DNA of 64,000 bases from the NCBI GenBank assembly GCA_003259005.1, contig QLII01000001.1, positions 4,666,501-4,730,500 on the forward strand, in the 5' to 3' direction. Every line of letters begins with the position of its first letter. The stretch's first letter is position 1. This document shows positions 1 to 9,848 of the stretch, piece by piece. The notes under the pieces were generated by a model. It was not told the origin of the DNA. It saw only the letters and a program-made list of their open reading frames with translations, and did no database searches. The translations under genes were made by a program, and so were the position numbers. The stretch comes from Spirosoma telluris. GTDB taxonomy: Bacteria > Bacteroidota > Bacteroidia > Cytophagales > Spirosomataceae.

Positions 1-608
1 ATTACCTGTTGGGAGGGACTGGCCGCCAGATGTCCGTCCTGATAAGCTCCAGTACCCCAATCGCCAAACACCGCCACGCGTAAGCTGGGCTGCGGGAGAA
101 TCTTAATGGGAATACTAGTTGAATTGAACGGTACGATCTTTCGTATACCCAGTTTTACTAATAAAAATTGGAGTACAGAAAGCACCCATCCTGGATCTAA
201 AAGCGCATACTGAGCCGTCGACACTAATGAGCCATCGCCTTTTACTACACCCGCTCCGTCAAGCCGGATCAACCACCGTTCCCACTGAAGTGCTATTATA
301 TGGCTGACCGGGACTCCTCCCAAAGCATTCAACCCTTCTTTAATTCCTTTAAGAATAAATCGGACTTCTGAAGGAACATTGGGCATCATTCCATTCAGAA
401 AAAAAAGGCACCAACCAAATTCGATGTTGCCGGCTGTGTTGGGCGAAAGTGGTACCGGGCTATCCATCAATTGAATCAGCTGACGTTCACTAGCTTCCAG
501 AAATGACCAGACCTGATCAAGCCCTAGATTCAGGCCCAAAATGCCAGCAAGATTCAACTGATTACGCTGGGCTTCCAGATTAATAGCAAATTTTTCTGTA
601 AATACCAT
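1..608 (-). CDS. Metallophosphoesterase family protein, 5' part (runs off the left edge)
   Basis: An open frame starts at the ATG at 608 and stays open to base 1, giving about 202 residues. The first 180 residues form a helical-looking region I do not recognise. They lead into VAVFGDWGTGAYQDG, which fits the first metal-binding motif (GDxG) of calcineurin-like phosphoesterases. The metal-binding and catalytic residues further on lie outside the window. The family hydrolyses phosphomono- or diesters with two metal ions; the substrate cannot be told here. The family call rests on one motif, so it is moderate. Confidence 0.55.
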   Translation of the reverse strand, partial: MVFTEKFAINLEAQRNQLNLAGILGLNLGLDQVWSFLEASERQLIQLMDSPVPLSPNTAGNIEFGWCLFFLNGMMPNVPSEVRFILKGIKEGLNALGGVPVSHIIALQWERWLIRLDGAGVVKGDGSLVSTAQYALLDPGWVLSVLQFLLVKLGIRKIVPFNSTSIPIKILPQPSLRVAVFGDWGTGAYQDGHLAASPSQQV

Positions 609-1064
609 GGTATATATCGGCCAGGGGTGTGAATTTAGGTTGGATAAACACAGAAGGCATTCAGTAGCTGGACCGCTTCGTCTGAACTTATTTTTATTCA
701 GATAAAGCATTTATTCTCATTCGGACCTTACATACGCTACCTATGAAAAGAGCAGATTACATTACCTGAGTCAAAATCCTGCCAGCAAGCTTACCTACCC
801 TCCTTATTAAATCTTACTTTGGACAGCAATAATAGGAAGGCATGTATTCACACCAACTATAGGTCTGACGCAATTTCGCCAAGGTTATCCAGTGACGATT
901 TGAATGAGGATAGCCAGGAAGATCGAAAAAAGGCATACGTAAAGGAGCCAAGCGGGAATAACTAGTTCATGAATCAGGTGAGTAAAGCTGACACTATTTA
1001 CTATATACCACAACGGGAAAATTCCCGTATTTACTTTTCTTACACCTCTAAATCTAATCCTAGA
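609..1064. other. Intergenic stretch, no supported gene
   Basis: No frame here looks coding on either strand. A 46-codon plus-strand frame from 969 overlaps the antisense recombinase remnant and has no family resemblance. Confidence 0.4.
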
Positions 1065-1193
1065 TCATACGATTCGTTCATTATAGGTATCCAGAATAGT
1101 TACCGGTAGCCCTTTTAGATAACTTTCAGTGGTTTTCAAACTGGAGTGACCACACATCGTACCGATTGCCGTAAATCGACAAAGTTCATCCTT
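1065..1193 (-). pseudogene. Tyrosine recombinase (integrase), C-terminal remnant
   Basis: A 42-residue minus-strand frame reads GTMCGHSSLKTTESYLKGL followed by about 14 residues. This matches the C-terminal box of Bacteroidota phage-type integrases, usually GHSSxxTTxxYLK, in which the tyrosine is the DNA nucleophile. It is closed upstream by a TAG at 1194-1196. The catalytic Arg and Lys regions are not present nearby in any frame. This is therefore a decayed end of an integrase and marks an old mobile-element insertion. Confidence 0.65.
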
Positions 1194-1409
1194 CTACTTA
1201 TCATGAGTTCGTCGGTGCATACTACAAATAGTCTCTTCCTCGACAAGTTGTGGCTATTTGATTTACTATTCTCGCCTACAAACTCCTGTAGTTGACCATC
1301 ATAACCACACGGTTAACAACATTTCTTCCCGCAAGAGCTACCATCCCTTTACTTTTAGAGTCGTGGCCATACGGCCTTATGCATTCCCGGCTTTAAGTCT
1401 AAACTGCTC

Positions 1410-2936
1410 ATGTCTACCTCCTTACTATCCTCTCTGGCTCAGCCACTAACAAACTGGCTATTTCAACCCGCGTCCTGGTTAGTAATTACATGCTTACTAG
1501 GTAGGCCTCTGCTCGCTCAAACCAATTATGTGGCCACCACCCCTAACTCCCTCACGCCAGGTACCCGAAATACATTAGTAGGTAATGGAGCAGGTAACGC
1601 TACTTTGACGGGCTCATTCAATGTGTTCCTAGGCTACCTAGCAGGCCAGTCAACGGTAAGCAGTAATGCAAATTCCTTTATTGGAGCCTATGCCGGTGCA
1701 GCGACTACAACGGGGTCGAATAATTCTTTTATTGGTTACGGAGCAGGATCAGCAAACACAACGGGTAGTTATAATGTCTTTCTGGGCTACTTAGCAGGCA
1801 ATACCAATACGTCAGGGGCTTATAACTCGTTTCTGGGTTTACAGGCGGGTGAAGTAAATACAACAGGGTCGAATAATGCTTTCATGGGAGCCTTTGCTGG
1901 TCAATCTAATGGGCAGGGGAAGAACAATTCATTTATTGGAGCGACTGCAGGCCAAGGGAACACGACAGGCAGTAATAATTCCTTCCTGGGCAACGATGCT
2001 GGTCGAGCGAATACGACGGGCAATTTCAATACGCTTATGGGCACTACAGCTGGCTATTCCAACACTATAGGACAGGCCAACACCATGCTGGGTTATGAAT
2101 CCGGTTATAATGCACAGGCAGATTCCAACACATTTGTAGGCTATAAATCTGGCTACCTGACCACTAGCGGAAAAGGTAACACGTTCTTAGGGGTCGAATC
2201 AGGTAAAGGGAATCAAACCGGAAGCCACAACACGTTTGTGGGCAAGGGAGCGGGTCCAACCAACAGTGATGCGAACGATAATGTTTACATTGGGTTCCAC
2301 ACGGGCAAATACGGCACTGGGTCTCGAAATACATTTCTTGGCACGCAAGCCGATGCCGTGGTCCATAATCTGACCAATGCTACTGCTTTGGGGTCGGGGG
2401 CCACGGTAGCCGTAAGTAATGCGGTCATATTGGGCCATCAGGCAAACGTTGGTATTGGCACCTCAGCCCCAGCCGTTCGCCTGGAGGTTGTCAGCGAAAC
2501 CCCCGATGCTAGTGGACTACGGTTAAGTAACCTTACAACGAATAGCGCCGTTGTGCGTTCAACCGATCAATTTCTAACGGTCAATGAACGTGGTGATGTC
2601 ATCAAAGCCCGGTATCAAATCCGTATTGCCAACGCAAACGAGTGGAGTGATAAGGTATTTTCTCCTGCCTATAAGCTACGTCCATTGGCCGCTGTAGCAA
2701 CTTATATCGGCCAACATGGCCATTTACCCGGCGTACCGTCTGCTGACGAGGTTGTCAGCCAAGGGGTAGACTTAGCAAAGATGAATGCTACGTTGCTCGA
2801 AAAAATTGAAGAGCTGACTTTGTATAGCATTCAACAGGATAAAAAGCTTCAGACGATAGAACAAAAACAGCAACAACAACAAGATAGAATTGACGAATTA
2901 GAATGCTTAATGAAACAGGTTCTGGGGAAGAAGTAA
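1410..2936 (+). CDS. Secreted repeat protein, YadA-head-like repeats with Bacteroidota tail-fibre-type C-terminus
   Basis: Protein of 508 aa. The N-terminus carries a hydrophobic export segment ending LLGRPLLAQ. Residues about 40-340 are some sixteen imperfect repeats of about 17 residues with the pattern NTTGSxNxFLGxxAG, like the beta-roll head of trimeric adhesins. The C-terminus has LPGVPSADEVVSQGVD, then a Leu-rich helix and a Gln-rich coiled coil (KQQQQQDRIDELE), probably for oligomerisation. A surface or secreted role is inferred. A paralogue lies convergently at 3053-4347, and both share a terminator between them. No enzymatic motif is visible. Confidence 0.75.
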   Translation: MSTSLLSSLAQPLTNWLFQPASWLVITCLLGRPLLAQTNYVATTPNSLTPGTRNTLVGNGAGNATLTGSFNVFLGYLAGQSTVSSNANSFIGAYAGAATTTGSNNSFIGYGAGSANTTGSYNVFLGYLAGNTNTSGAYNSFLGLQAGEVNTTGSNNAFMGAFAGQSNGQGKNNSFIGATAGQGNTTGSNNSFLGNDAGRANTTGNFNTLMGTTAGYSNTIGQANTMLGYESGYNAQADSNTFVGYKSGYLTTSGKGNTFLGVESGKGNQTGSHNTFVGKGAGPTNSDANDNVYIGFHTGKYGTGSRNTFLGTQADAVVHNLTNATALGSGATVAVSNAVILGHQANVGIGTSAPAVRLEVVSETPDASGLRLSNLTTNSAVVRSTDQFLTVNERGDVIKARYQIRIANANEWSDKVFSPAYKLRPLAAVATYIGQHGHLPGVPSADEVVSQGVDLAKMNATLLEKIEELTLYSIQQDKKLQTIEQKQQQQQDRIDELECLMKQVLGKK

Positions 2937-2989
2937 TACCTCTCTCTAGGCTATACCTCCGACTTAGGGTCAACCAATAGCTGCTTTAT

Positions 2990-3034
2990 CCGATCAAAAG
3001 CCCCTGCCATCACTGGTTAGGGGCTTTTGATCGG
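2990..3034. terminator. Bidirectional terminator between convergent paralogues
   Basis: A perfect 16-bp inverted repeat (arms 2990-3005 and 3019-3034, sequence CCGATCAAAAGCCCCT) with a 13-base loop sits between two convergent genes. Confidence 0.75.
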
Positions 3035-3052
3035 TAGCCAACTATAGCGTTG

Positions 3053-4347
3053 CTATTTCTTTTCCAATAGCTGCTTAACGAGCTTTTCTAGCTGATCAAT
3101 TTGCTTCTGCTGTTGAATACTATACAAGGTCAACTCTTCAATCTTCTCTAGCAACTTGGCGTCCATTTTGGCCACATCTACTCCCTTCTCGACCACTTCA
3201 GCTGCACTAGGTAAGCCCGGCAAATGACCCGTTCGATGGATGTGTTGCTCGACTTGGGCTAAGCTTCTTAGTTCATACCCCTTCTCGAACACATAATCAC
3301 TCCAGTCTGCGGTCATCTTTATAGCTATCTTTACCTTCTCGGTCAGAATACCTTTGCTAACAAATAGATTATAATCTGAAGGAGTCTTTTCCACGCCCTG
3401 ACCGATGATGACCCCTCCAGGATTGGCATTCTGTACATAGGTGCCGGTGGTTGACCATACCTCAGCCCCTACCCTGAGCGAATTGGTGGAACTGCCTAAT
3501 ATCACATTCCCCGATCCATCAACAGTGAGAAACTTGGTTACATTGGGCTGGCTGGCAGGTGACGAAGCCGTTAAGTTTTCCAGTCGCAGTCCAGACGTAT
3601 TGGGTGTGCCTGAGGTTAGGTGTAATTTGACAGAAGGAGCCGTGTTGCCGATGCCCACATTGGCTGCTGCCCCTAGGATTAGACTATTACTCGTACTTAC
3701 CTGGGCACCGTAGCCAATTGCCGTTGCATTTTGTAAATCTGGATTGCCTGTTAACGCTCCGGCATTTGTGCCAATAAATGTATTTCCGCTACCACTAGTA
3801 TTGGATTGGCCAGCACCCGATCCTAGCATAACATCTCCAGAACCAGTAGTATTGAAACCGCTATTTAGACCCACAAATGTGTTACTCACTCCTGATGCGT
3901 TTTTTGAACCCGCCCCATTTCCTAAGAATGTATTGAAATTACCAGTGGTATTCGCATAGCCTGATCCCTGCCCCAAAAAAGTATTATACGTGCCCGTTGT
4001 ATTCAATGTACCAGAAGCTTGTCCAACAAATACATTATAGGAAGCGGTAGTGTTATAATAACCAGCCCCGTGACCAATGATGGTATTATTGCTATCGGTG
4101 GTATTGGAATATCCAGAATAAGACCCTAGAAAACTGTTAGCAGAACCCGTATTTATATGGCCCGCAAAGCCCCCAATAAAAGCGTTATAATATCCTTCTA
4201 CTTTTTCTACACCTCCAGACGAACCAGAAAGAGGTACTGATCCTGCAAAAGCGCCATGATAAACGTTCGTATAAGAATAATAAGGAAGTTGCTGGGCCAT
4301 TATGGGGCTAGCCCAAAAAGTGAAACGAGGAAGAAGAGCTGCTTCAT
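3053..4347 (-). CDS. Secreted YadA-head-like repeat protein, paralogue of 1410-2936; frameshift in signal peptide
   Basis: The long open frame (stop 3053, open up to a GTG at 4357) encodes 14-residue NTTGxxNxFLGxxAG repeats. The C-terminus matches the neighbour at 1410 (LPGLPSAAEVVEKGVDVAKM, IEELTLYSIQQ, coiled coil). Read from the GTG, the N-terminus is not a signal peptide. An ATG at 4347 in another frame gives MKQLFFLVSLFGLAP and then a stop. One extra base in the homopolymer runs at 4304-4319 joins it to IMAQQLPYY, making a perfect signal peptide and a 431-aa protein. I therefore place the start at 4347 and infer a one-base loss. A genuine on/off switch is the alternative. Confidence 0.7.
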
Positions 4348-4777
4348 GGGGGTACACTAGTTAGTTGATTCAGGAAAAGTTTCAATTTGTCCCGCATTAC
4401 TCATCCGTATATAAATAGCCTGGTAAACTGCCTGTTTTAGCCAACAAATAACGTCCTGACTAGTCATTCGCTCCTGATTTAGTATTATATCCTGTTTGGC
4501 CTACCCATGAAAGTATTCTGAAGTCCTATCTTATGGCTTACCCCTGTTTCATATTTCAAGCATATATTATCGGTACCGGTCATCGGCTGGCTCTTGAATC
4601 AATCACCTGATGAGTAGTCAGCCTATAAAGCTGTGTTTTTGACGCATCTATTGAACGAACATGAGTCGATTCAAGAGGTACATGAATTGTTATTTCGAAA
4701 TTGCACGAATCACCGGAATTGAATCAGAACCAGCATCTCCAGAATACACCTTGAACGAATTCCCAACAATTAACCCT
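4348..4777. other. Divergent intergenic region, nothing recognised
   Basis: This region lies between the start of the minus-strand repeat protein and the start of the sialate O-acetylesterase. It must hold both promoters, but I could not pick out a convincing -33/-7 pair. Confidence 0.3.
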
Positions 4778-6742
4778 ATGCAATTTAGACTAATCTCCTT
4801 AGTAAGGCTGTGTCTCGTCAGTCTGTTTTTGACAACAACTAGTATAGCCCAGGCCCAGCTTCGTTTGCCCAAATTGATTAGTGATGGGATGGTGCTGCAA
4901 CGGGATGTCCCGCTCAGGCTTTGGGGATGGGCAACGCCAGGCGAACCAATTACGGTGCGGTTTAAAAACAGGAACTACAAAATGATCACTGGACCCGATG
5001 GGCAATGGCAGGTAACGCTGCCACCCATGCCAGCAGGCGGACCATTTACGATGGAAATTGCGGGCAAAACGCGGCTCGAACTAAAAGATATACTGATTGG
5101 CGATGTGTGGTTTTGTAGTGGACAAAGCAATATGGTCCACCAACTGAATATTCATGACGTTACGTATGCAAAAGAAATTGCAGAAGCGAACTATCCGCAG
5201 ATACGGCAGTTCTGGATACCGACTCTGACGAACCTGAATGGTCCCCAAAGCGACCTGCCATCTGGTCAGTGGAAAGCCGCCGTTGGTGAGAATGTGCGCC
5301 CGTTCTCTGCCGTGGCTTATTTCTTTGCCAAGAAGCTTTACGCAACCTATAAGATACCCATTGGCATCATCAACGCCAGTGTAGGGGGTACACCTATTGA
5401 AGCCTGGACGAGCGAAGAAGGTTTAACCGATTTTTCGACATTGAAAGCAACCATCGAAAAAAACAAAGACACGACCTATATCAACAGCCTTACGCGGCCC
5501 GGCCTGAGCCAAAGACAACCTGCAACGGCCAATCGGCCAGCGCCACCCGTCGATTTAGGACTGTCGGGAAATACCAAATGGTACGAGACATCGTACATAC
5601 CTAAAGGCTGGCGATCCATTAATATTCCGGGCTATTGGGAGGATCAGGGTATAAAGGAGTTGAATGGGGTCGTGTGGTATCGGAAAGAAATCGACCTACC
5701 CGCTTCAATGATGGGCAAGCCTGCTAAAGTTTTTCTGGGGCGAATCGTTGACGCCGATGAACTCTTTATCAACGGCCAGTCGGTTGGTAAAACAACGTAT
5801 ATGTATCCCCAACGCCGGTATCCGGTGCCCGCGAATCTCCTCAAAGCGGGTAAAAATATATTTGTAGTACGGGTCACCAACAATGCCGGTAAAGGAGGCT
5901 TCGTACCCGACAAACCCTATTGTATTTTCGCGGGTGCCGACACGGTTGATCTGAAAGGAACCTGGCAGTATAAAGTGGGCGTTGCCTACCGGCCAATCGC
6001 AGGCGGAGGCTTTGGGGGCGGAATCAACGCTCAGAATCAGCCATCGGCCTTGTACAATGCTATGGTAGCCCCGGCAATCAATTATGCCATCAAAGGTTTT
6101 TGCTGGTACCAGGGAGAAAGCAATGCCGGTAAGCCGGAGGAGTACACAACACTACTGCCTGCGTTGATCAATGACTGGCGACGCCTTTGGCAACAGGGCC
6201 CACTCCCCTTCCTGTACATCCAGCTTCCCGGCTTTATGGACTACAATTATCAACCCTCCGAAAGCGGTTGGGCGGTGTTGAGGGAAGCGCAACTCAAGGC
6301 CCTGTCTATACCCAATACCGCCATGGTTGTGGCAATTGACCTGGGTGAATGGAATGATATTCACCCAGACAATAAGAAAGATGTTGGCGAACGGCTGGCC
6401 TTGGCGGCCATGAAAACAGCCTATAAAGAAACCCTCGTTTATTCAGGGCCATTGTATCAATCGGCTGCGGTTGAGGGCAACAAAATTGTGGTTAGTTTTA
6501 CCAATACCGGCGGTGGTTTGATCACCAGAGATGGAGAAGAACCGGGTGAATTCGCTATTGCAGGCCCGGATAAAAAGTTCGTCTGGGCAAAAGCTCGACT
6601 AGACGGCACCAAAGTGATTGTGTGGAGTGATGAAGTGCCCAATCCTCAATACGTTCGCTATGCCTGGGCTGATAATCCGGTCAACCCGAATCTGTACAAT
6701 AAAGAGGGTCTGCCAGCCTCTCCCTTCCGAACCGACAACTAA
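4778..6742 (+). CDS. Sialate O-acetylesterase family protein (SASA/SGNH-type carbohydrate esterase)
   Basis: Protein of 654 aa from the ATG at 4778. An upstream frame adds 39 residues, but MQFRLISLVRLCLVSLF...AQAQ is a clear signal peptide, so this start is preferred. The SASA catalytic motif FCSGQSNM lies near residues 112-119 with the nucleophile at Ser117. DIHPDNKKDVGERLA near residue 565 supplies the Asp-His pair. A beta-sandwich insertion with PGYWEDQGIKELNGVVWYRK lies between the two halves, as in the family. It should remove acetyl groups from sialic acid or plant glycans in the periplasm. The next gene is another carbohydrate esterase, 21 bp away, so the pair probably forms an operon. 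Confidence 0.85.
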   Translation: MQFRLISLVRLCLVSLFLTTTSIAQAQLRLPKLISDGMVLQRDVPLRLWGWATPGEPITVRFKNRNYKMITGPDGQWQVTLPPMPAGGPFTMEIAGKTRLELKDILIGDVWFCSGQSNMVHQLNIHDVTYAKEIAEANYPQIRQFWIPTLTNLNGPQSDLPSGQWKAAVGENVRPFSAVAYFFAKKLYATYKIPIGIINASVGGTPIEAWTSEEGLTDFSTLKATIEKNKDTTYINSLTRPGLSQRQPATANRPAPPVDLGLSGNTKWYETSYIPKGWRSINIPGYWEDQGIKELNGVVWYRKEIDLPASMMGKPAKVFLGRIVDADELFINGQSVGKTTYMYPQRRYPVPANLLKAGKNIFVVRVTNNAGKGGFVPDKPYCIFAGADTVDLKGTWQYKVGVAYRPIAGGGFGGGINAQNQPSALYNAMVAPAINYAIKGFCWYQGESNAGKPEEYTTLLPALINDWRRLWQQGPLPFLYIQLPGFMDYNYQPSESGWAVLREAQLKALSIPNTAMVVAIDLGEWNDIHPDNKKDVGERLALAAMKTAYKETLVYSGPLYQSAAVEGNKIVVSFTNTGGGLITRDGEEPGEFAIAGPDKKFVWAKARLDGTKVIVWSDEVPNPQYVRYAWADNPVNPNLYNKEGLPASPFRTDN

Positions 6743-6763
6743 TTTTTTCTAAACCAAACTACC

Positions 6764-8312
6764 ATGCAAAAATACCTGGCGTTTGTGCTGTCGATGATTC
6801 TTTCTTACGGGGGATAGCCCAGCAGGTTGCCATTGACAGCAGTAAGTACCCTCCGCTTAAAACCTTTACGGCCACTCAGGATCAGGCAAATATGATGCAG
6901 CAACTAGGCATCAAAAAACTAAGACCTGGTCCAAGTCCCAACGAGTCGGAACCTAACCATGCCAACTACGATGAGGCCCAGGCGGACCCCTGTCCGCAAC
7001 TGCCCGATGTTCTCACCACCCGAAACGGAAAAAAAGTAACCACGCCCGATCAATGGTGGAAGGTGCGTCGGCCCGAACTGATTGAGGATTTTGAACGGGA
7101 AATGTATGGCCGAGTCCCTAAGAATGTACCCAGGGTAACCTGGATAACCCAAGTGACCGACAACGAATTGGTAGGCCGAATTCCAGTGATAGCCAAGCAA
7201 TTAATTGGTCGGGTCGATAACAGCGAATATCCGCTGATCAATGTGAACATTAACATGGTATTGGTTCTGCCGCAGAACGTAAAAGGACCGGTACCGGTCT
7301 TAATGATGTTTGGTTTTCTACCCCCGGCATTGCCAGCCCCAGCTCAGCCTTCGCTCGCCGACATGGAGAAAATCAACTCGACCTTTAAAGAATTGATGAT
7401 TAAGCAAAATCCGGAGATGAAGGCCATTTTTGACCGATACCCAGCTTATGCTCCCATCACAAGACTGCCCGGCCCCAATTTCTTTGCACCAGCCCCCAAC
7501 GGCGATTCACCACCCACCGAACAACTATTAGCGGCTGGCTGGGGCTATTGCACGCTGGAGACCAGCAGTATCCAGGCCGACAACGGGGCTGGTCTGACAC
7601 GGGGAATTATTGGCTTGGTAAACAAAGGACAACCACGCAAACCTGACGACTGGGGTGCCCTCCGGGCCTGGGCGTGGGGGCGTCTCGCGCCCTGGACTAT
7701 CTGGAAACGGAACCACAGGTAAATGCCAAACAGGTTGGTATTGAAGGGGTTTCGCGGTATGGGAAAGCCGCTCTGGTAACCATGGCCTTCGATCAGCGTT
7801 TCGGCCTGGGTTTGATCGGTTCATCAGGAAAAGGAGGCACGACGCTCCACCGACGGGTATTTGGCGAGGCTGTTGAGAGCCTGGCCAACAGTGGCGGTTA
7901 TCACTGGATGGCCGGTAATTATTTGGCATATGCAACCGATGAATCCTCATTTGGCCGCAAAACAGGTTGTGACCTTCCAGTTGACTCGCATGAATTGCTG
8001 GCCCTTTGTGCACCACGACCTACTTTCGTTAGTTATGGCATACCCGAAAAAGGTGATGCTAAATGGCTTGACCAAACCGGGAGCTACAAAGCAACCGTGG
8101 CGGCAGGGCCTGTATTCAACTTACTGGGAGCAAGAGGCTTAGGCGTAAGTAGTGATTATACAAGCGAGAAAATGCCACCTGTACTGACCGGCTTAACAGA
8201 CGGCAAATTGGCCTGGCGACAACATAATGGTGGTCATACAGATGCCCCTAATTTTCAATATTTCATTCCCTGGGCCAGCAAATTGCTGAAGTATGAACGA
8301 ACGGCCAAGTAA
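6764..8312 (+). CDS. Glucuronoyl-esterase-like (CE15) alpha/beta hydrolase, two apparent frameshifts
   Basis: Three frames together give one family-length protein (about 516 aa). ATG 6764 starts a signal peptide MQKYLAFVLSMILSYGG that hits a stop. One extra G in the G5 run 6809-6813 joins it to IAQQVAIDSSKYPPL. A second extra G in the G5 run 7676-7680 joins RAWAWG to ASRALDYLETEPQVN. The active-site region VGIEGVSRYGKAAL (G-x-S-x-x-G type) and the late AWRQHNGGHTDAPNF fit CE15 esterases, which cleave lignin-glucuronoxylan esters. The two parts also appear as separate frames, 6892-7722 and 7674-8312. Both shifts fall in G5 runs, so I suspect sequence error rather than decay. Confidence 0.75.
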
Positions 8313-8523
8313 TACTCAGGAACTTTCAGGATGGCCTATACTAAAAGTACGTTTTGCCGATGGTGCATGAGAACAGGTGACTTTACCATATAACCAACAA
8401 TAAAAGGGCCTTACTTGATAAAAGAAGCTTAAAACGGATTTGCTAATATCCAAAATTAGATGGAGATTATCCAACTTTTTCATTTCTGTTTGAGCTACAC
8501 ACTATAGTCAATTTCAGGCCTTT

Positions 8524-9813
8524 ATGGTAACCAGAGAATCCATTAACAAAGAGGCAGTAAGTAACCTATACCGGAATTATGTTCTGGCGATGCTGACGTT
8601 GGTCTACGTCTTCAACTTTGTTGACCGGCAACTTCTGGTCATCCTTCAGGAGTCGATAAAAAAAGAGCTCAACTTGTCGGATACGCAGCTTGGGATGCTT
8701 TCCGGGTTTACGTTTGCCATCTTTTATGTTACGCTGGGTATTCCCATTGCGCGTCTTGCCGACAAAACCAACCGCAGGAATATTGTGGCAGCGTCCCTGG
8801 CCATCTGGAGCCTAATGACCGCCAGCTCGGGTCTGGTGCGAAATTTCACTCAACTGCTCTTGGCCCGTATTGGCGTAGGGGTTGGAGAAGCCGGGGGAAG
8901 TCCGCCAGCCCATGCCATGCTCTCCGATTATTTCCCACCTGAAAAACGGGCCACGGCGCTTTCGATTTACTCGACAGGTATCTATTTCGGGATATTGATG
9001 GGCTTTTTAATGGGTGGCTATTTGAACCAACAGCTCGGCTGGCGAACTGCCTTTTTTGTCATAGGTATACCGGGAATTATTTTTTCATTGCTGTTTTATG
9101 CGTTGGTGAAAGAACCTCGCCGTGGAGCCACGGATGCGAATCCAGCGTTGGTCATTGAGTCACCTTCATTACGTGACGTATTAACGCGATTATATTCAAC
9201 CAAAACCTTCGTTTATCTGGCGCTGGCTACTGGTTTGCATGTATTTTGTCTATACGGAGTGAATAACTGGGCACCCTCTTTTCTATCGAGGCTTCATGGG
9301 ATGAAGAATTCAGAAATAGGCGCTTTACTCGGCCCAATTTTCGGCATTGGCGGGGCTGTCGGTTCGTATGCTGGTGGGCTGCTGACTGATTACTTCGGAA
9401 AAGTAGATAAGCGATGGTATTTGAAACTTCCAGCCTATGCCATTATCATCTCTATCCCTTGTGTAACTGGGGCCCTTTTTTTGCAGAATACAACCTATGC
9501 GTTGATCTGCTTAGGGTTAACCGCGTCTCTTCAGAGTCTATATTTAGGGCCTTCTATTGCCGTGTCTCATAGCCTGGTTCCGTCGTCGATGCGTTCGCTT
9601 ACGTCCGCTATTCTGTTTTTTGTACTCAACCTGGTTGGGTTAGGATTTGGGCCGCTGGTTGTCGGAATGATCAGCGATTGGCTCACTCCCACTCTGGGTA
9701 CTGAAGCGCTGCGATGGGCCATGTCGATCGTAATCGTTATCAGTTTCGGATCAACTACTCTCTTTTTGATGGCTGCAAAAAAACTACCGGCCGATCTTCA
9801 GTCGATACGTTGA
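8524..9813 (+). CDS. MFS transporter, spinster-like
   Basis: Protein of 429 aa with about 12 hydrophobic helices. The N-terminal half has YVFNFVDRQLLVILQESIKK, then a loop 2-3 motif RLADKTNRRNIVA. GVGVGEAGGSPPAHAML is typical of the spinster/hexuronate-type group of the major facilitator superfamily. The protein lies in the inner membrane and likely carries an organic acid or sugar acid. Its position after two carbohydrate esterases makes uptake of a released sugar or uronate plausible, but that is inference. A serine hydrolase gene follows 35 bp later. Confidence 0.85.
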   Translation: MVTRESINKEAVSNLYRNYVLAMLTLVYVFNFVDRQLLVILQESIKKELNLSDTQLGMLSGFTFAIFYVTLGIPIARLADKTNRRNIVAASLAIWSLMTASSGLVRNFTQLLLARIGVGVGEAGGSPPAHAMLSDYFPPEKRATALSIYSTGIYFGILMGFLMGGYLNQQLGWRTAFFVIGIPGIIFSLLFYALVKEPRRGATDANPALVIESPSLRDVLTRLYSTKTFVYLALATGLHVFCLYGVNNWAPSFLSRLHGMKNSEIGALLGPIFGIGGAVGSYAGGLLTDYFGKVDKRWYLKLPAYAIIISIPCVTGALFLQNTTYALICLGLTASLQSLYLGPSIAVSHSLVPSSMRSLTSAILFFVLNLVGLGFGPLVVGMISDWLTPTLGTEALRWAMSIVIVISFGSTTLFLMAAKKLPADLQSIR

Positions 9814-9848
9814 CGCTACAACATTCTATTACTAGTTCTCCCAAAACC

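Noticed and set aside
969..1109. 46-codon plus-strand frame
   Set aside because: Overlaps the antisense integrase remnant and resembles nothing known.
7528..8016. 162-codon minus-strand frame
   Set aside because: Antisense to the CE15 esterase active-site region.
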